Shown: piece by piece, positions 40,986 through 50,029 of the stretch
How positions within the stretch are numbered: the first letter of the stretch is position 1
How the letters are laid out: the number at the start of each line of letters is the position of its first letter
Origin: Desulfovibrio cuneatus DSM 11391
Lineage (GTDB): Bacteria; Desulfobacterota; Desulfovibrionia; Desulfovibrionales; Desulfovibrionaceae
Length of the DNA: 64,000 nt
Assembly: GCF_000430005.1 (NCBI RefSeq)
Contig: NZ_AUCY01000004.1
Span: 62,001 to 126,000, forward strand
Direction: 5' to 3'
The notes under the pieces: generated by a model
Database searches by the model: none
Seen by the model: the letters and a program-made list of their open reading frames with translations, nothing else
What the model was told of the DNA's origin: nothing
Translations under genes and position numbers: made by a program

Positions 40986-41951
40986 CTATAGCTTCAATGC
41001 CGCATACACAGCCGCACCAGCAAGGCCGCTTCTGCCATCATGCAGGTGCCACACAGGCACCCGGCGCAGCAAGGCCTCTTGCTTATCATTGGTGTAAAAC
41101 GTTCCTAAAAATGTTGGGTGCTGCAAAAACGGCACCTTGGCTGCAACGCCCCCCGTTACCACAAGCCCCTGCAAGGCAAGGGTGTCCAGCACATAATTAC
41201 GGCAATAGCGGCCATAAAACCGGGCAAACCATTCCAGCACCATAGGGTTGCCCGGCAAGGCTGCACACGCTTCTTGCGGGGTGGCTTCCTGCCCGGTGAA
41301 AAAGGTATGCAGTGCGGCAAACCCGCTCCCACTAAGCACTGTGTCCCCCACAGGTACACGGCCAGTGCGCTTACGTAAATAGTGGGCAAATGCGAACTCC
41401 TCTTCTTCTTCAAAAGGAAAGCTGGTGTGCCCCCCTTCCGAAGGCAGCACAAGGCGGTGCAGGGGCACGGCCAGTGCCTTGCCAAACCCTGTACCGGCCC
41501 CTGCCACTGCCAGGGGAGCATGGCGTTGGGGAACCCCGGAAAACAACCGAGCGGCCTCCAGTTGCTGTAAAATAAAGGCGGCATGGGCTTGCGCGGTAAA
41601 GTCGTTTATAACAAAAACAGGTGGTTGCGCGCCCTGCCCGCCTAAGGTTTTTTGCACGGCACCTGGGGTAATCACCCAAGGCAGGTTGCTCATGCGGCAT
41701 GTACCGCGCACCACAGGTCCGGCAGCAGCAATACACACCCCGTGCAGGCTGCGTGCTTGTTGCTGCCCCCCCAGGGCAAAGGTTGTAGCCACAGCTTCCA
41801 GCAGGTGAGAAAACCGCTTGAAATTTTTGCAAGAAAACACCTGCATTTGCCCCAACACAACCCGCGGCATGCCCTTTGGGCTGCCCCGATGCACAGTGCA
41901 CAAGGCTACCCGTGCGTTGGTGCCACCAATATCTGCCACCAGCAATTGCAT
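40986..41951 (-). CDS. glk: Glucokinase
   Basis: Glk phosphorylates glucose with ATP. The 321-residue ROK-independent, E. coli Glk-type protein has MQLLVADIGGTNARVALC (phosphate-1 loop), VINDFTAQAHA with the catalytic Asp, AGAGTGFGKAL, PSEGGHTSFPF (EGGH signature) and a C-terminal LVVTGGVAAKVP. The start at 41951 follows GGAGG by 5 bases; a GTG 12 bp upstream is alternative. It is monocistronic and convergent with the AsmA gene. Confidence 0.9.
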   Translation of the reverse strand: MQLLVADIGGTNARVALCTVHRGSPKGMPRVVLGQMQVFSCKNFKRFSHLLEAVATTFALGGQQQARSLHGVCIAAAGPVVRGTCRMSNLPWVITPGAVQKTLGGQGAQPPVFVINDFTAQAHAAFILQQLEAARLFSGVPQRHAPLAVAGAGTGFGKALAVPLHRLVLPSEGGHTSFPFEEEEEFAFAHYLRKRTGRVPVGDTVLSGSGFAALHTFFTGQEATPQEACAALPGNPMVLEWFARFYGRYCRNYVLDTLALQGLVVTGGVAAKVPFLQHPTFLGTFYTNDKQEALLRRVPVWHLHDGRSGLAGAAVYAALKL

Positions 41952-42273
41952 AGCTCCCTCCACATCCCATTCGCAGTGTTACGGAAACGGGGCATTGTTG
42001 CGTTTTCACCTCATGCTTTCCCAAAGCACCCTGGCACACACCCAGCATACCACCCAATTGCGCGCAAGGGCAAATTGCAGATCTCCCATTTTTTGCATAT
42101 TGAGCAATTTTTACTCGCATTTTTTTGTAAAGCAGGCTAGTATTGCATTATTCTAAATATACTTGAACTTGTTGTGTGGCTTGATCTCATAACAAGAACA
42201 CCTCCCCTCAAAAAAATACCCAGGTACACTCAAAACATATGTGCCTGTTTGTATAGCAACCTTGCGTGCAACC
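41952..42273. other. Intergenic region between divergent glk and the hypothetical gene
   Basis: About 320 bases without a supportable gene. AT-rich DNA near 42090-42180 should hold both promoters. Nothing specific is recognised. Confidence 0.45.
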
Positions 42274-44046
42274 ATGAAGAGAGATTGGAACTCCTTTTTT
42301 TCTGCGGCGGAAATGCCCTGGAAGGATAACATACCTGCTGCTGCGCCCCCGCCTACCCTTGCGGGGTTGAAGCAGTTTTTGGATTTGGCACACTGCAAGC
42401 ACTGCCTGCTCAAGCCCTATACGCAATTGGCAAACTACCCCGTGGTAGACCTGCGCGAGCTTGTTCCTTCCTTTGAATCCGACCCCTATGAACATAAAGA
42501 ACTGCCTGGCTTCAGCCTTGTGGCATTTGCACGGCCTATTCTTCCGTTTACGGAAATTTTCCAGTTCGACCAGCTTGCCCCCACCCATACTGCAGTGCGG
42601 GCAGACCTTGCCCAGGCCAACTTGCTGCGCAACCTGGAAACGGCACAAATTCGGTTGCCCCGCAACAAGGTGGAAGCCTTCCGGGCGGCATTTGGGAAAG
42701 AAGACATTACCCGCCTTGCCAACTACCCAGCTCTCCTCCCCTTCTTGCTTGACCTGGACAGGGCGCAGGTTATTGGGTTAAGCGGCTCCCACCCGCAAAA
42801 CATGCGTTTTTCGCTTTGCGGGCTGTATGCTTCTTTCCCTTCCGACCTGGACGCGGAAGTAAAGCGCTATGGCCTGCGCATTGGTAAGTTCAGCGTAGAT
42901 GCCCACGACATGTACGACCGCAACCGTCTGTTCGTATTACAACACCTCATGGAACTTTACGGTTACCCCGTTGCTTCTGAACGGCGCACATCCGCAGCCT
43001 TGTTTGCGCGCAGGCTACACAAAATGGGGGAATCGTTTCTGGTACGCACCCTTGGCCAGTCCGACAGAACCATTACCACCATTTGGAACGATGGTTCCCA
43101 GCGGCCCTACCCCCACGTGGAAAAAATTGCCATTGTACGCCTGGACGAAATGGACGCAGAAAACTACAATCGCCTGCGCGACAAAGGTTTTTTGCTAGAC
43201 GAAGACGAGCGCACAGTGCTTTTGCGTGTTCTTTACCACCAGCACAAGTTCAGCGCGGAAAACGTGCGCCAGGAACGGGCTATTTCCGTGGCCGGGCAAG
43301 AGGTTATTCACCCCCTTACCGGGCAGGCCCTTGGCGGCATAAACATACTGCGTGAATCTTCCAACATGTTCTTGCGCCTGAACGACATTGTGCGGGGTGA
43401 ATTTACAGGACGCATTGTGTACAAACGCAGCGAAGTGGTGGAAAATACCGACACCGACGAAAAGCGCCTGAAATTTTTGTATGCCTGGCTCACCAAGCAC
43501 CAACGGCGTATTATTGGCTACCGCGACGAATTTTATGCAAAAATTCAAAAGGTGCTTGACAGTTACCTGCTCGACACCGAAAATTATGACAGCCTGGTGG
43601 CAATTAACGAACTCTACCAGGAAGTGCTGGACAGATATAGCTACATAGAACAGGCCCGCACTGTGCGCATGCTGGAAGACTTGGCAGAACGCACTGTAAA
43701 GGGAGAGCGCATTACCTACAAGCAAATGCTGGCAGAATCGGTAACGCTGTTCCACGACCTGCGCTTTGAAATTGTCAGCTATTTTGAAGGCCTTGTCAGC
43801 GCCTCCATTCATATTGGCGAAAACATGCTCAACGACAAGTACCTGATACGCAGTTACATTGAAAAAGAAGACACCCAGTTGAGCAAAAATGGCTTGGAAA
43901 TTAAAAAACTTTATGGAAAACTGGTGACGTTGGTGGACGAACTGAAGGCCATCCGCAAAACACGCGGGGAAACAAAAACAGCACTGCCCGCAGCCGCCCC
44001 CCGCAGTAGCGGTGGCGACACACGCGTTGCCGCACCAAAGATATAA
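42274..44046 (+). CDS. Conserved-looking large cytoplasmic protein of unknown function
   Basis: A 590-residue soluble protein with no signal, no membrane helix and no motif I can assign. The N-terminal region contains a Cys-His patch (LAHCKHCLLKP near residue 36) that could bind metal or haem. The centre is mixed alpha/beta (IWNDGSQRPYPHVEKIAIVR; NYNRLRDKGFLLDEDERTVL), and the C-terminal 200 residues are long helices (RIIGYRDEFYAKIQKVLDSY, YQEVLDRYSYIEQARTVRML), possibly a coiled coil, ending in a disordered tail. It is followed at 12 bp by gcvT with a strong ribosome site, so the two are probably co-transcribed. The start lacks a good ribosome site and an upstream GTG at 42241 is possible. 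Role unknown. Confidence 0.65.
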   Translation: MKRDWNSFFSAAEMPWKDNIPAAAPPPTLAGLKQFLDLAHCKHCLLKPYTQLANYPVVDLRELVPSFESDPYEHKELPGFSLVAFARPILPFTEIFQFDQLAPTHTAVRADLAQANLLRNLETAQIRLPRNKVEAFRAAFGKEDITRLANYPALLPFLLDLDRAQVIGLSGSHPQNMRFSLCGLYASFPSDLDAEVKRYGLRIGKFSVDAHDMYDRNRLFVLQHLMELYGYPVASERRTSAALFARRLHKMGESFLVRTLGQSDRTITTIWNDGSQRPYPHVEKIAIVRLDEMDAENYNRLRDKGFLLDEDERTVLLRVLYHQHKFSAENVRQERAISVAGQEVIHPLTGQALGGINILRESSNMFLRLNDIVRGEFTGRIVYKRSEVVENTDTDEKRLKFLYAWLTKHQRRIIGYRDEFYAKIQKVLDSYLLDTENYDSLVAINELYQEVLDRYSYIEQARTVRMLEDLAERTVKGERITYKQMLAESVTLFHDLRFEIVSYFEGLVSASIHIGENMLNDKYLIRSYIEKEDTQLSKNGLEIKKLYGKLVTLVDELKAIRKTRGETKTALPAAAPRSSGGDTRVAAPKI

Positions 44047-44058
44047 AGGAGAAGTCGT

Positions 44059-45144
44059 ATGCCCCACTTCCACTCCCCCATTCAGGCATGGCACCTTGCC
44101 CACCAGGCGGTGCTCACCCCTGTTGCAGGCTGGGAAATGCCCCTGCATTTCGCCCAGGGAACACAGGCTGAACACCTGCATACCCGCACCAGGGCAGGAC
44201 TTTCCGACTTCAGCCACATGGGTAAATTTCTGCTGGAAGGAAAGGGTGCCACGGTTGCCCTTAGCCGTTGCATAACCGCTAACCTAGCCACCCTCAAGCC
44301 CGGGCGCTGCCGCTATGGTTTTTTGCTCAATGATGCAGGGGGCATTCAAGACGACCTTATTGTCTACCGCCTGGAAGATGAAAAATTCCTGCTGGTGCTG
44401 AACCCGGAAAATACCGCCACCAAATTTGCCGAACTGCAAAGCGCCATGCCAGCCCCCCTGGCCTTGCACAACAATACGGAAGATACTGCAAAAATCGACT
44501 TGCAAGGGCCACAAGCCTTTGCCGTGCTGGAAGCCGTGCTGCCCGGCCCCTGGCGCAGGCTGCCTTTTTACGGGTTTACCACAGCAACATTTGAAGGTGC
44601 CCCCCTGATGGTTAGCCGCACTGGCTACACCGGGGAACTTGGGGTGGAACTTTATTGCCCCAACGAAAAGGCCCTGGCCCTTTGGGAATGCCTTATTGCC
44701 CATGAAGCCGTTGCCCCTGTGGGCCTTGGCGCACGTGACACGCTACGCCTTGAGGCAGGCCTGCCCCTTGCCGGGCGTGACTTGGATGCCCAGCATACTC
44801 CGGCAGAAGCCGGGTTTGCCGGGCTGCTCACTTCCCAGGCCGCCTACAAAGGGCACCAGGGCGCTTATGAAGTGCGCCAGCGCCTTACTCCCCTGAGCTT
44901 TAGCGGGCCGCATTTTGCCAACTGTGGCAGCGCGGTGCACACCCTTGATGGCGAAAGCATCGGGCACATCACCAGCAGTATTGTTTCCCCCAGCCTTGGG
45001 CACGGCATTGCTTTTGCCTACATTCTGGCAGCACATGCCCAGAACAAAGAGTTTGCAGTGGATACCACCACAGGCTCCCACCCTGCCCTGCGTGCCTCAC
45101 TGCCCTTTTATACAGCAGGTACAGCGCGTAAAACACTGCTGTAG
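44059..45144 (+). CDS. gcvT: Aminomethyltransferase GcvT (glycine cleavage T protein)
   Basis: GcvT transfers the methylene carbon of glycine, held on lipoyl-GcvH, to tetrahydrofolate. The 361-residue protein carries AHQAVLTPVAGWEMPLHF, GLSDFSHMGKFLLEG, YGFLLNDAGGIQDDLIVYRL (the catalytic-Asp motif), SRTGYTGELGVELYC and GLGARDTLRLEAGLPLAGRD, all family hallmarks. AAAGGAGAAG lies 5-6 bases before the ATG. gcvH and gcvP are not adjacent, which is unusual for an operon gene but occurs in Desulfovibrionaceae. It is cytoplasmic. Confidence 0.92.
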   Translation: MPHFHSPIQAWHLAHQAVLTPVAGWEMPLHFAQGTQAEHLHTRTRAGLSDFSHMGKFLLEGKGATVALSRCITANLATLKPGRCRYGFLLNDAGGIQDDLIVYRLEDEKFLLVLNPENTATKFAELQSAMPAPLALHNNTEDTAKIDLQGPQAFAVLEAVLPGPWRRLPFYGFTTATFEGAPLMVSRTGYTGELGVELYCPNEKALALWECLIAHEAVAPVGLGARDTLRLEAGLPLAGRDLDAQHTPAEAGFAGLLTSQAAYKGHQGAYEVRQRLTPLSFSGPHFANCGSAVHTLDGESIGHITSSIVSPSLGHGIAFAYILAAHAQNKEFAVDTTTGSHPALRASLPFYTAGTARKTLL

Positions 45145-45261
45145 CATTCCCTGCGTAGCATCACTGGCTTCATCGTGCGCCCCTTGTTCTGCATTCGCCA
45201 CAGGCAGCCAGTAGCAACAGCCCCCCACAATACCTCAACAGCCTCCTGATACAAAATACCA

Positions 45262-45292
45262 GCAGCCGCGGCAATTTTTGTGCCGCGGCTGC
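45262..45292. repeat. Perfect 12 bp hairpin in the gcvT-rsmE gap
   Basis: GCAGCCGCGGCA (45262-45273) pairs perfectly with TGCCGCGGCTGC (45281-45292), with a 7-base loop ATTTTTG. No T-run follows on the plus strand; it may stabilise the gcvT mRNA end or terminate weakly. Confidence 0.55.
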
Positions 45293-45318
45293 AAAAATGA
45301 AGCGGGAAAGAAACGGTT

Positions 45319-46038
45319 ATGGCAACGGTACACACATTTTTTCTTGAGCCTGCCAAGTGGCAGGCCCCCTTTACCCTGCAAGGGGCAGAGGCACACCACC
45401 TTTCCCGCGTGTTGCGGGTGCGTAAGGGCGATACAGTACGGCTTTTGGACGGGCAAGGCAGGCTTGGCTTTTTTTGCGTTGCCAGCATTGAAAAAAATCA
45501 CGTGCTTCTTTCCCTTGAGCATGAAGAGCTCACACCACGGCCCCCAGCTTGCACGCTGGCTGCCGGATATTCCAAAGCCCTGCGTCGCGGCTGGTTTTTG
45601 GAAAAGGCTGTTGAACTGGAAGCTGGAGCTTTGTGGTTCTGGCAAGGCGATTACAGCCAAGCCTCCTTGCCCGACACGGAAAAAGAAGCATGGCAAGGCA
45701 GCCTCGTGGCCGGAGCCAAACAAAGCGTTAACCCGTGGCTACCCCACATGGAATCAGTGACTGGCGGGGCTGCTGCTGTGGCTGCGCGGGCAAAAAATTT
45801 TGACAGAGCCTTTATGCTGTACGAAGGGGAAACTGAAGGCAGGCTGCTCACCCAGCAAGACCTTGCAGGCACGGATTCCACCCTGCTGGTTATCGGGCCT
45901 GAAGGGGGGTTTTCCCCGGCTGAGGTGACCACACTTATTGAAGCAGGCGTTGTTGCTGTAAGTCTTGGCAAGCGCATTTTGCGCTGGGAAACAGCCGCCG
46001 TGCTGGTTCTTGGCATGGCATGGTGGGCGCGCCAATGA
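45319..46038 (+). CDS. rsmE: 16S rRNA m3U1498 methyltransferase RsmE
   Basis: RsmE methylates U1498 of 16S rRNA. The 239-residue SPOUT-fold protein has EAHHLSRVLRVRKGDTVRLL (PUA-like N-terminal domain), AAGYSKALRRGWFLEKAVEL, and the knot motifs LLVIGPEGGFSPAEV and LGKRILRWETAAVLVL. Stop is overlapped by the rarA start (ATGA). The upstream gene gcvT is separated by about 170 bases. No anomalies. Confidence 0.94.
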   Translation: MATVHTFFLEPAKWQAPFTLQGAEAHHLSRVLRVRKGDTVRLLDGQGRLGFFCVASIEKNHVLLSLEHEELTPRPPACTLAAGYSKALRRGWFLEKAVELEAGALWFWQGDYSQASLPDTEKEAWQGSLVAGAKQSVNPWLPHMESVTGGAAAVAARAKNFDRAFMLYEGETEGRLLTQQDLAGTDSTLLVIGPEGGFSPAEVTTLIEAGVVAVSLGKRILRWETAAVLVLGMAWWARQ

Positions 46039-47246
46039 GCATTCTTCCCCCCCTTCCTGAACGCCTGCGCCCCGGCACGCTGGAATTATTTGTGGGGCAA
46101 GAGCATATACGCCCCAAGCTGGAAAACTTCTTGCGTGCCCAGCGCCTGCCCAGCCTGTTGCTGTTTGGCCCGCCGGGGTGTGGCAAGTCAACCTTGGCGT
46201 TACTCCTTGCCCACGCCCACAGCCAAAAGGTGAAGCGCCTCAGTGCACCGGAAGTAGGGTTGCAACAACTGCGCCGCACCCTTGCCGACACGGACATTCT
46301 TATTCTCGATGAACTGCACCGCTTTTCCAAGGCCCAGCAGGATTTCTTCTTGCCCCTTGTGGAATCCGGGGAACTGGTGCTTATTGGCACCACTACGGAA
46401 AACCCCTCCTTCAGTATCACCCCCCAGCTTCTTTCCCGCCTGCATGTGCTGCGGCTGCGTCCGCTTGCTTCGGCAGACCTGCACAGGCTGGCACAGCGCG
46501 GGGCTGAACACCTGGGCTTTCAGCTTGAACCGCAAGTACAGGAATTGCTGGCCACCCTGTGCGGGGGCGACGCCCGCACCATGCTGAACCTTGTGGAATA
46601 TATTGCGGCCCTGCCTGAAGAAACCCGCACCACCCAGGGTATCAAAGAAGCTCTGCCAGAAATTATTGCGCGGCATGACAAACAGGGCGACAAGCACTAT
46701 GAGCTGGCCTCGGCCCTTATCAAGTCCATCCGGGGTGGCAACCCCGATGCCGCCATTTACTACCTGGCCTGCCTGCTGGAGGGGGGGGAAGACCCCCGCT
46801 TTATTTGCCGCCGTCTTATTCTTTCTGCGGCAGAAGACATTGGCCTTGCAGACCCTGCGGCCCTGCCCCTGGCCGTTTCTTGCCTGACTGCGGTGGAAAA
46901 CATTGGTATGCCAGAGGGGTATATACCCATGGCTGAAACAGCCATTTACCTTGCCCTGGCACGCAAAAGTAATACCGCCTATGCAGCCTACGCCAATGCC
47001 TTACGGGAAATTAAAGCCGCGGGTGTGCAGGCTGTGCCCCTGCATTTGCGCAATGCCTCCACCCGGCTGCAAAAAGAATGGGGCTATGGCAAAGGGTACC
47101 AATACCCCCACAACTTTCCCGATGCCTGGGTTGACCAGGAATATATGCCGGCAGGACTTGAAGGCAGACAATTTTACTTCCCAAAATCGATTGGGTCAGA
47201 ATCCGGCCTGAGTGCATGGTGGAAGCGCCTTACCGGGAAGAAATAA
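46035..47246 (+). CDS. rarA: Replication-associated recombination protein RarA (MgsA)
   Basis: RarA is an AAA+ ATPase acting at stalled forks, related to clamp loaders. The 403-residue protein has the N-terminal LRPGTLELFVGQEHI, Walker A LFGPPGCGKST near residue 48, Walker B ILILDELHRF, sensor TTTENPSFSI and the C-terminal tetramerisation part with PDAAIYYLACLLEGGEDP and GYQYPHNFPDAWVDQEYMP. The start is taken at 46035 (MSILPP), in a 4-base ATGA overlap with rsmE; an upstream in-frame ATG at 46020 lies within rsmE. The usual Walker B DEIHR reads DELHR, a mild change. Confidence 0.93.
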   Translation: MSILPPLPERLRPGTLELFVGQEHIRPKLENFLRAQRLPSLLLFGPPGCGKSTLALLLAHAHSQKVKRLSAPEVGLQQLRRTLADTDILILDELHRFSKAQQDFFLPLVESGELVLIGTTTENPSFSITPQLLSRLHVLRLRPLASADLHRLAQRGAEHLGFQLEPQVQELLATLCGGDARTMLNLVEYIAALPEETRTTQGIKEALPEIIARHDKQGDKHYELASALIKSIRGGNPDAAIYYLACLLEGGEDPRFICRRLILSAAEDIGLADPAALPLAVSCLTAVENIGMPEGYIPMAETAIYLALARKSNTAYAAYANALREIKAAGVQAVPLHLRNASTRLQKEWGYGKGYQYPHNFPDAWVDQEYMPAGLEGRQFYFPKSIGSESGLSAWWKRLTGKK

Positions 47247-47293
47247 CGAGAACAACACACAAATTGCCTGTGCCCCTTTCTAATGGAGTTTTT

Positions 47294-48112
47294 ATGCCGT
47301 TACCTGCCTTGCCCTTGAGTAAAACAAGTTACACCACCCAGCCCAAAACAACTTCATGGTTAGGCCGGATTTTACCCAGCCTGTGTTTTTATATCAAGCT
47401 GATATGGCTTGTTTGCAGCCAAAGCCGCAGGGCCAATGCCGGGTGTTATACAGGGGCAGACTGGGCTTTTGGCAGCCTGCACGTGCTGCATGCCCTGGAA
47501 GAAAGCGGCGTGCAAGTGCAGGTAGAAGGGGTAGAGCACTTTCTGAACATTGAAGGCCCTTGCGTATTTGTGGGCAACCATATGAGCACTATGGAAACCA
47601 TGGTGCTGCCTTGCCTTATTCAGCCCCTGCGCGAAGTCACGTTTGTGACCAAAAAAGAACTGGCTGAAATGCCCATTTTTGGTGCTATATTGCGCACCCG
47701 CAACCCCATTACCGTGGGGCGCACCAACCCGCGCGAAGACCTTTCCGCCATGCTGGATGGAGGGGCAGAACGCCTGGCTTCCGGCAGCTCGCTCATTATT
47801 TTTCCCCAAAGTACCCGCAGTGCCACCTTTGACCCTGCAAAGTTCAACAGTATTGGCATTAAGGTTGCGCGCAAGGCCGGGGTGCCTGTGGTGCCTGTGG
47901 CCCTGCTTACAGACGCCTGGGGCGTAGGCAGTATTGCCAAAGATTTTGGCCCCATCAACCCGGCCCGCCCAGTGCGCATTGCCTTTGGAGCACCGTTGTA
48001 CATTGCAGGCCAGGGGAAAGAAGAACACGCCGCGGTATGCGCCTTTATTGAAGAAAAACTTGCCCAGTGGGCTGGGCACGATGCCCAGCCCAAAAGCATA
48101 GCTGCTTCTTAA
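47294..48112 (+). CDS. PlsC-type 1-acylglycerol-3-phosphate acyltransferase family protein, variant motifs
   Basis: A 272-residue membrane-associated acyltransferase (LPLAT fold). The first motif reads NHMSTME, where the family has NHxxxxD, so the catalytic Asp is replaced by Glu. The substrate-binding motif reads FPQSTRS where FPEGTRS is usual. The remaining pattern (ITVGRTNPREDLSAM, GIKVARKAGVPVVPVAL) is normal. A hydrophobic segment near residue 25 (ILPSLCFYIKLIWLVCS) can anchor it. GGAG lies 5 bases before the ATG. It could be an enzyme with altered activity or substrate. Placed 47 bp after rarA. Confidence 0.83.
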   Translation: MPLPALPLSKTSYTTQPKTTSWLGRILPSLCFYIKLIWLVCSQSRRANAGCYTGADWAFGSLHVLHALEESGVQVQVEGVEHFLNIEGPCVFVGNHMSTMETMVLPCLIQPLREVTFVTKKELAEMPIFGAILRTRNPITVGRTNPREDLSAMLDGGAERLASGSSLIIFPQSTRSATFDPAKFNSIGIKVARKAGVPVVPVALLTDAWGVGSIAKDFGPINPARPVRIAFGAPLYIAGQGKEEHAAVCAFIEEKLAQWAGHDAQPKSIAAS

Positions 48113-48246
48113 AAAACGCCTTGTAATGAGGAAATAACGGACCCACACCGCTATTTAAGTGAATGCATTTCATACAGATGTATTGACTTAAAACTGCTTG
48201 ATGAGTATATGTTAGAGCAGATTGACCTCCTCCATAGGATACTTTT

Positions 48247-49500
48247 ATGATACGAATTCCCGTTTCCGAAGCAACGCCTGGCAAAAAGCTTGCTGAAGCC
48301 ATTTATGATAAGAATGGCACAGTACTCTTTTTGTCTGGGGAAATACTTTCCCAGGATATGCTTTCGGAAATTGCCCGCCTGGGCATAGCAAACATACAAG
48401 TTCAGGAAGCGCCCGCCAGCGCGGCTCCCGCTGCCGCCCTCACTGAAACTTCAGACGACATGGTGGAGCTTGTAAACAAGCTCATTGCCGTCCGGTTTGG
48501 CACCTACGACCCCAAAGACTCTTATGTTGCCATGGCGCGTAACCTTGCCCTGGAAAGGGAAAGCCGCACCCTGCTCAGCCGCCATGGGAAAGTACCCAGT
48601 ACCATGACAGGCTCCACCGTGCCTGCCTTTAAAACACAAAATCCCGGCCCTGTGCCCATGCAGCAATTACTGCGTGCCAGTGCAGACCTTGGCACCCTTC
48701 CTGTGGTGTTTCACAAGCTGGTGGCTGTTATCAACAGCCCCTATGCTTCTGCTTCCGATGCGGCCAATATTATTTCCACAGACCCTGCCCTTTCTGTAAA
48801 GCTGTTGCGCCTTGTAAACAGCGCCTTTTACGGCCTGCCCACTAAAATTGATACTATTCAGCGCGCTGTTACCCTTATTGGCACAGGTCAACTGGTTATG
48901 CTTGCCATGGGGGCCACCCTGGTTACCGCCTTCAAAGGGCTACCTGTTTCCATGGTAAACATGCAAAGCTTCTGGACACACTCCCTGGCCTGCGGGGTGG
49001 CGGCAAAGCTCATCAGCAAATTTGCCAAGATCCAGAACAACGACTCCTTTTTTGTCACGGGCCTCCTGCACGACATTGGACGCATGGTGTTTTACCACCG
49101 CTTGCCTGCCCAGTCGTTTTATATGCTTACGGAATCTCGCAGGCGCAACGTTTCCCTGCATGAACTTGAAAAGGAATGCCTTGGCTTTACCCATGAAGCC
49201 TTTGGCGCAGCCTTGCTGCGTGAATGGGGTTGCCCGGAAGAGCTGGCGCGCCGCATAAGCACGCACCACAGCCAGATTACGCCTAGCACCACGGTAGACA
49301 ACATGGTAGTGCCTGCCGCCAATTTCATGGCCCAAAGTCTGGGGTATGGGTCTAGTGGCGACCAGATTGTGAGCTACATTCCCACTCCTTCATGGCAAAA
49401 GATGAATATTACCCCTTCCCTCCTGCCAGAAATTGCTGCACAGATGGAAGAACAAGTGCGGGCCCTGCGTTCCCTGCTCACCCACCCGGAATCAGCATAA
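48247..49500 (+). CDS. HDOD-domain signalling protein
   Basis: A 417-residue cytoplasmic protein. The N-terminal ~60 residues (VSEATPGKKLAEAIYDKNG, VLFLSGEILSQDMLSEIARL) form a small domain often found in Desulfovibrio HDOD proteins. The HDOD domain follows from about residue 135 (LPVVFHKLVAVINSPYASAS, IISTDPALSVKLLRLVNSAF, and GLLHDIGRMVFY). The HD pair is present (LLHDIG), but HDOD domains are usually not full HD enzymes. The role is likely in stress or chemosensory/c-di-GMP signalling. AGGA precedes the ATG by 7 bases. Confidence 0.85.
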   Translation: MIRIPVSEATPGKKLAEAIYDKNGTVLFLSGEILSQDMLSEIARLGIANIQVQEAPASAAPAAALTETSDDMVELVNKLIAVRFGTYDPKDSYVAMARNLALERESRTLLSRHGKVPSTMTGSTVPAFKTQNPGPVPMQQLLRASADLGTLPVVFHKLVAVINSPYASASDAANIISTDPALSVKLLRLVNSAFYGLPTKIDTIQRAVTLIGTGQLVMLAMGATLVTAFKGLPVSMVNMQSFWTHSLACGVAAKLISKFAKIQNNDSFFVTGLLHDIGRMVFYHRLPAQSFYMLTESRRRNVSLHELEKECLGFTHEAFGAALLREWGCPEELARRISTHHSQITPSTTVDNMVVPAANFMAQSLGYGSSGDQIVSYIPTPSWQKMNITPSLLPEIAAQMEEQVRALRSLLTHPESA

Positions 49501-49767
49501 CGCGCGCTGCAAAAAAGTGGCTTACCAAACGCCAACCAACCACCAGGGCCAACTGCACATTTATTAATACATCTTGCTGCCTGCACTTTTTTTGCCTGCG
49601 TGGCTCCTGCCATGCGGCTTGCCCCCTGTGCCAAGCGCCATTTACTTGCATTTTTTCCCTTGTTACGGTATTCTTTATTCTTGATTGCTTCATAAGAACA
49701 CCCCGCCTTGCCACACGGGCGACTGTGTTTGTATATACAGCAACTGGCTGGTTGTTTTATTGCATGC
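49501..49767. other. Intergenic region 5' of the candidate RNA
   Basis: No supportable gene. It should hold the promoter of the candidate RNA or of the ccm operon. T-rich runs are present but no clear sigma-70 pair was picked. Confidence 0.4.
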
Positions 49768-49967
49768 CTCTGCGCGTGTACGGGGAATTATTGCCGGGGG
49801 TTCTTCCGCAATAATACTCCTGTGGTTCAGGGAATTTCTGACCATGATGCAGAGCTAGTCAATAACCCCCCCGTTGTTGCAATGCCTATGGCTGCCTTGC
49901 GGTTTCTCCCAAGGCACATATACGCTCAATCGCTTGAGGCGTGCGCTTCCGGTTATTCCTTTTTTTT
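49768..49967 (+). ncRNA. Candidate structured RNA upstream of ccmE
   Basis: About 200 bases with nested complementarity and a terminal T-run. Domain 1: outer stem CTCTGC (49768-49773) with GCAGAG (49849-49854), enclosing ATTATTGC (49787-49794) with GCAATAAT (49808-49815), flanked by GGGG/CTCC, and TGGTTCAG (49823-49830) with CTGACCA (49838-49844). Domain 2: AATAACC (49861-49867) with GGTTATT (49951-49957), enclosing TGCCTTG / CAAGGCA (about 49893-49916) and ACGCTCAA / TTGAGGCGT (about 49923-49942). Eight T's follow at 49960-49967, giving a terminator-like end. It is not an obvious 6S, SRP, tmRNA or RNase P RNA. It may be a trans-acting RNA or a leader controlling the ccm operon. Confidence 0.5.
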
Positions 49968-50029
49968 GCTGCACCTTGCGGTAAACAAACAGGTGTTCTT
50001 CTGGTTCGTCGCCGTAAGGAAACGCATTC

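Noticed and set aside
49768-49967. 6S RNA, SRP RNA, tmRNA or RNase P RNA.
   Set aside because: 6S should be one long rod with a central bubble; this is multi-branched. SRP, tmRNA and RNase P signatures are not present.
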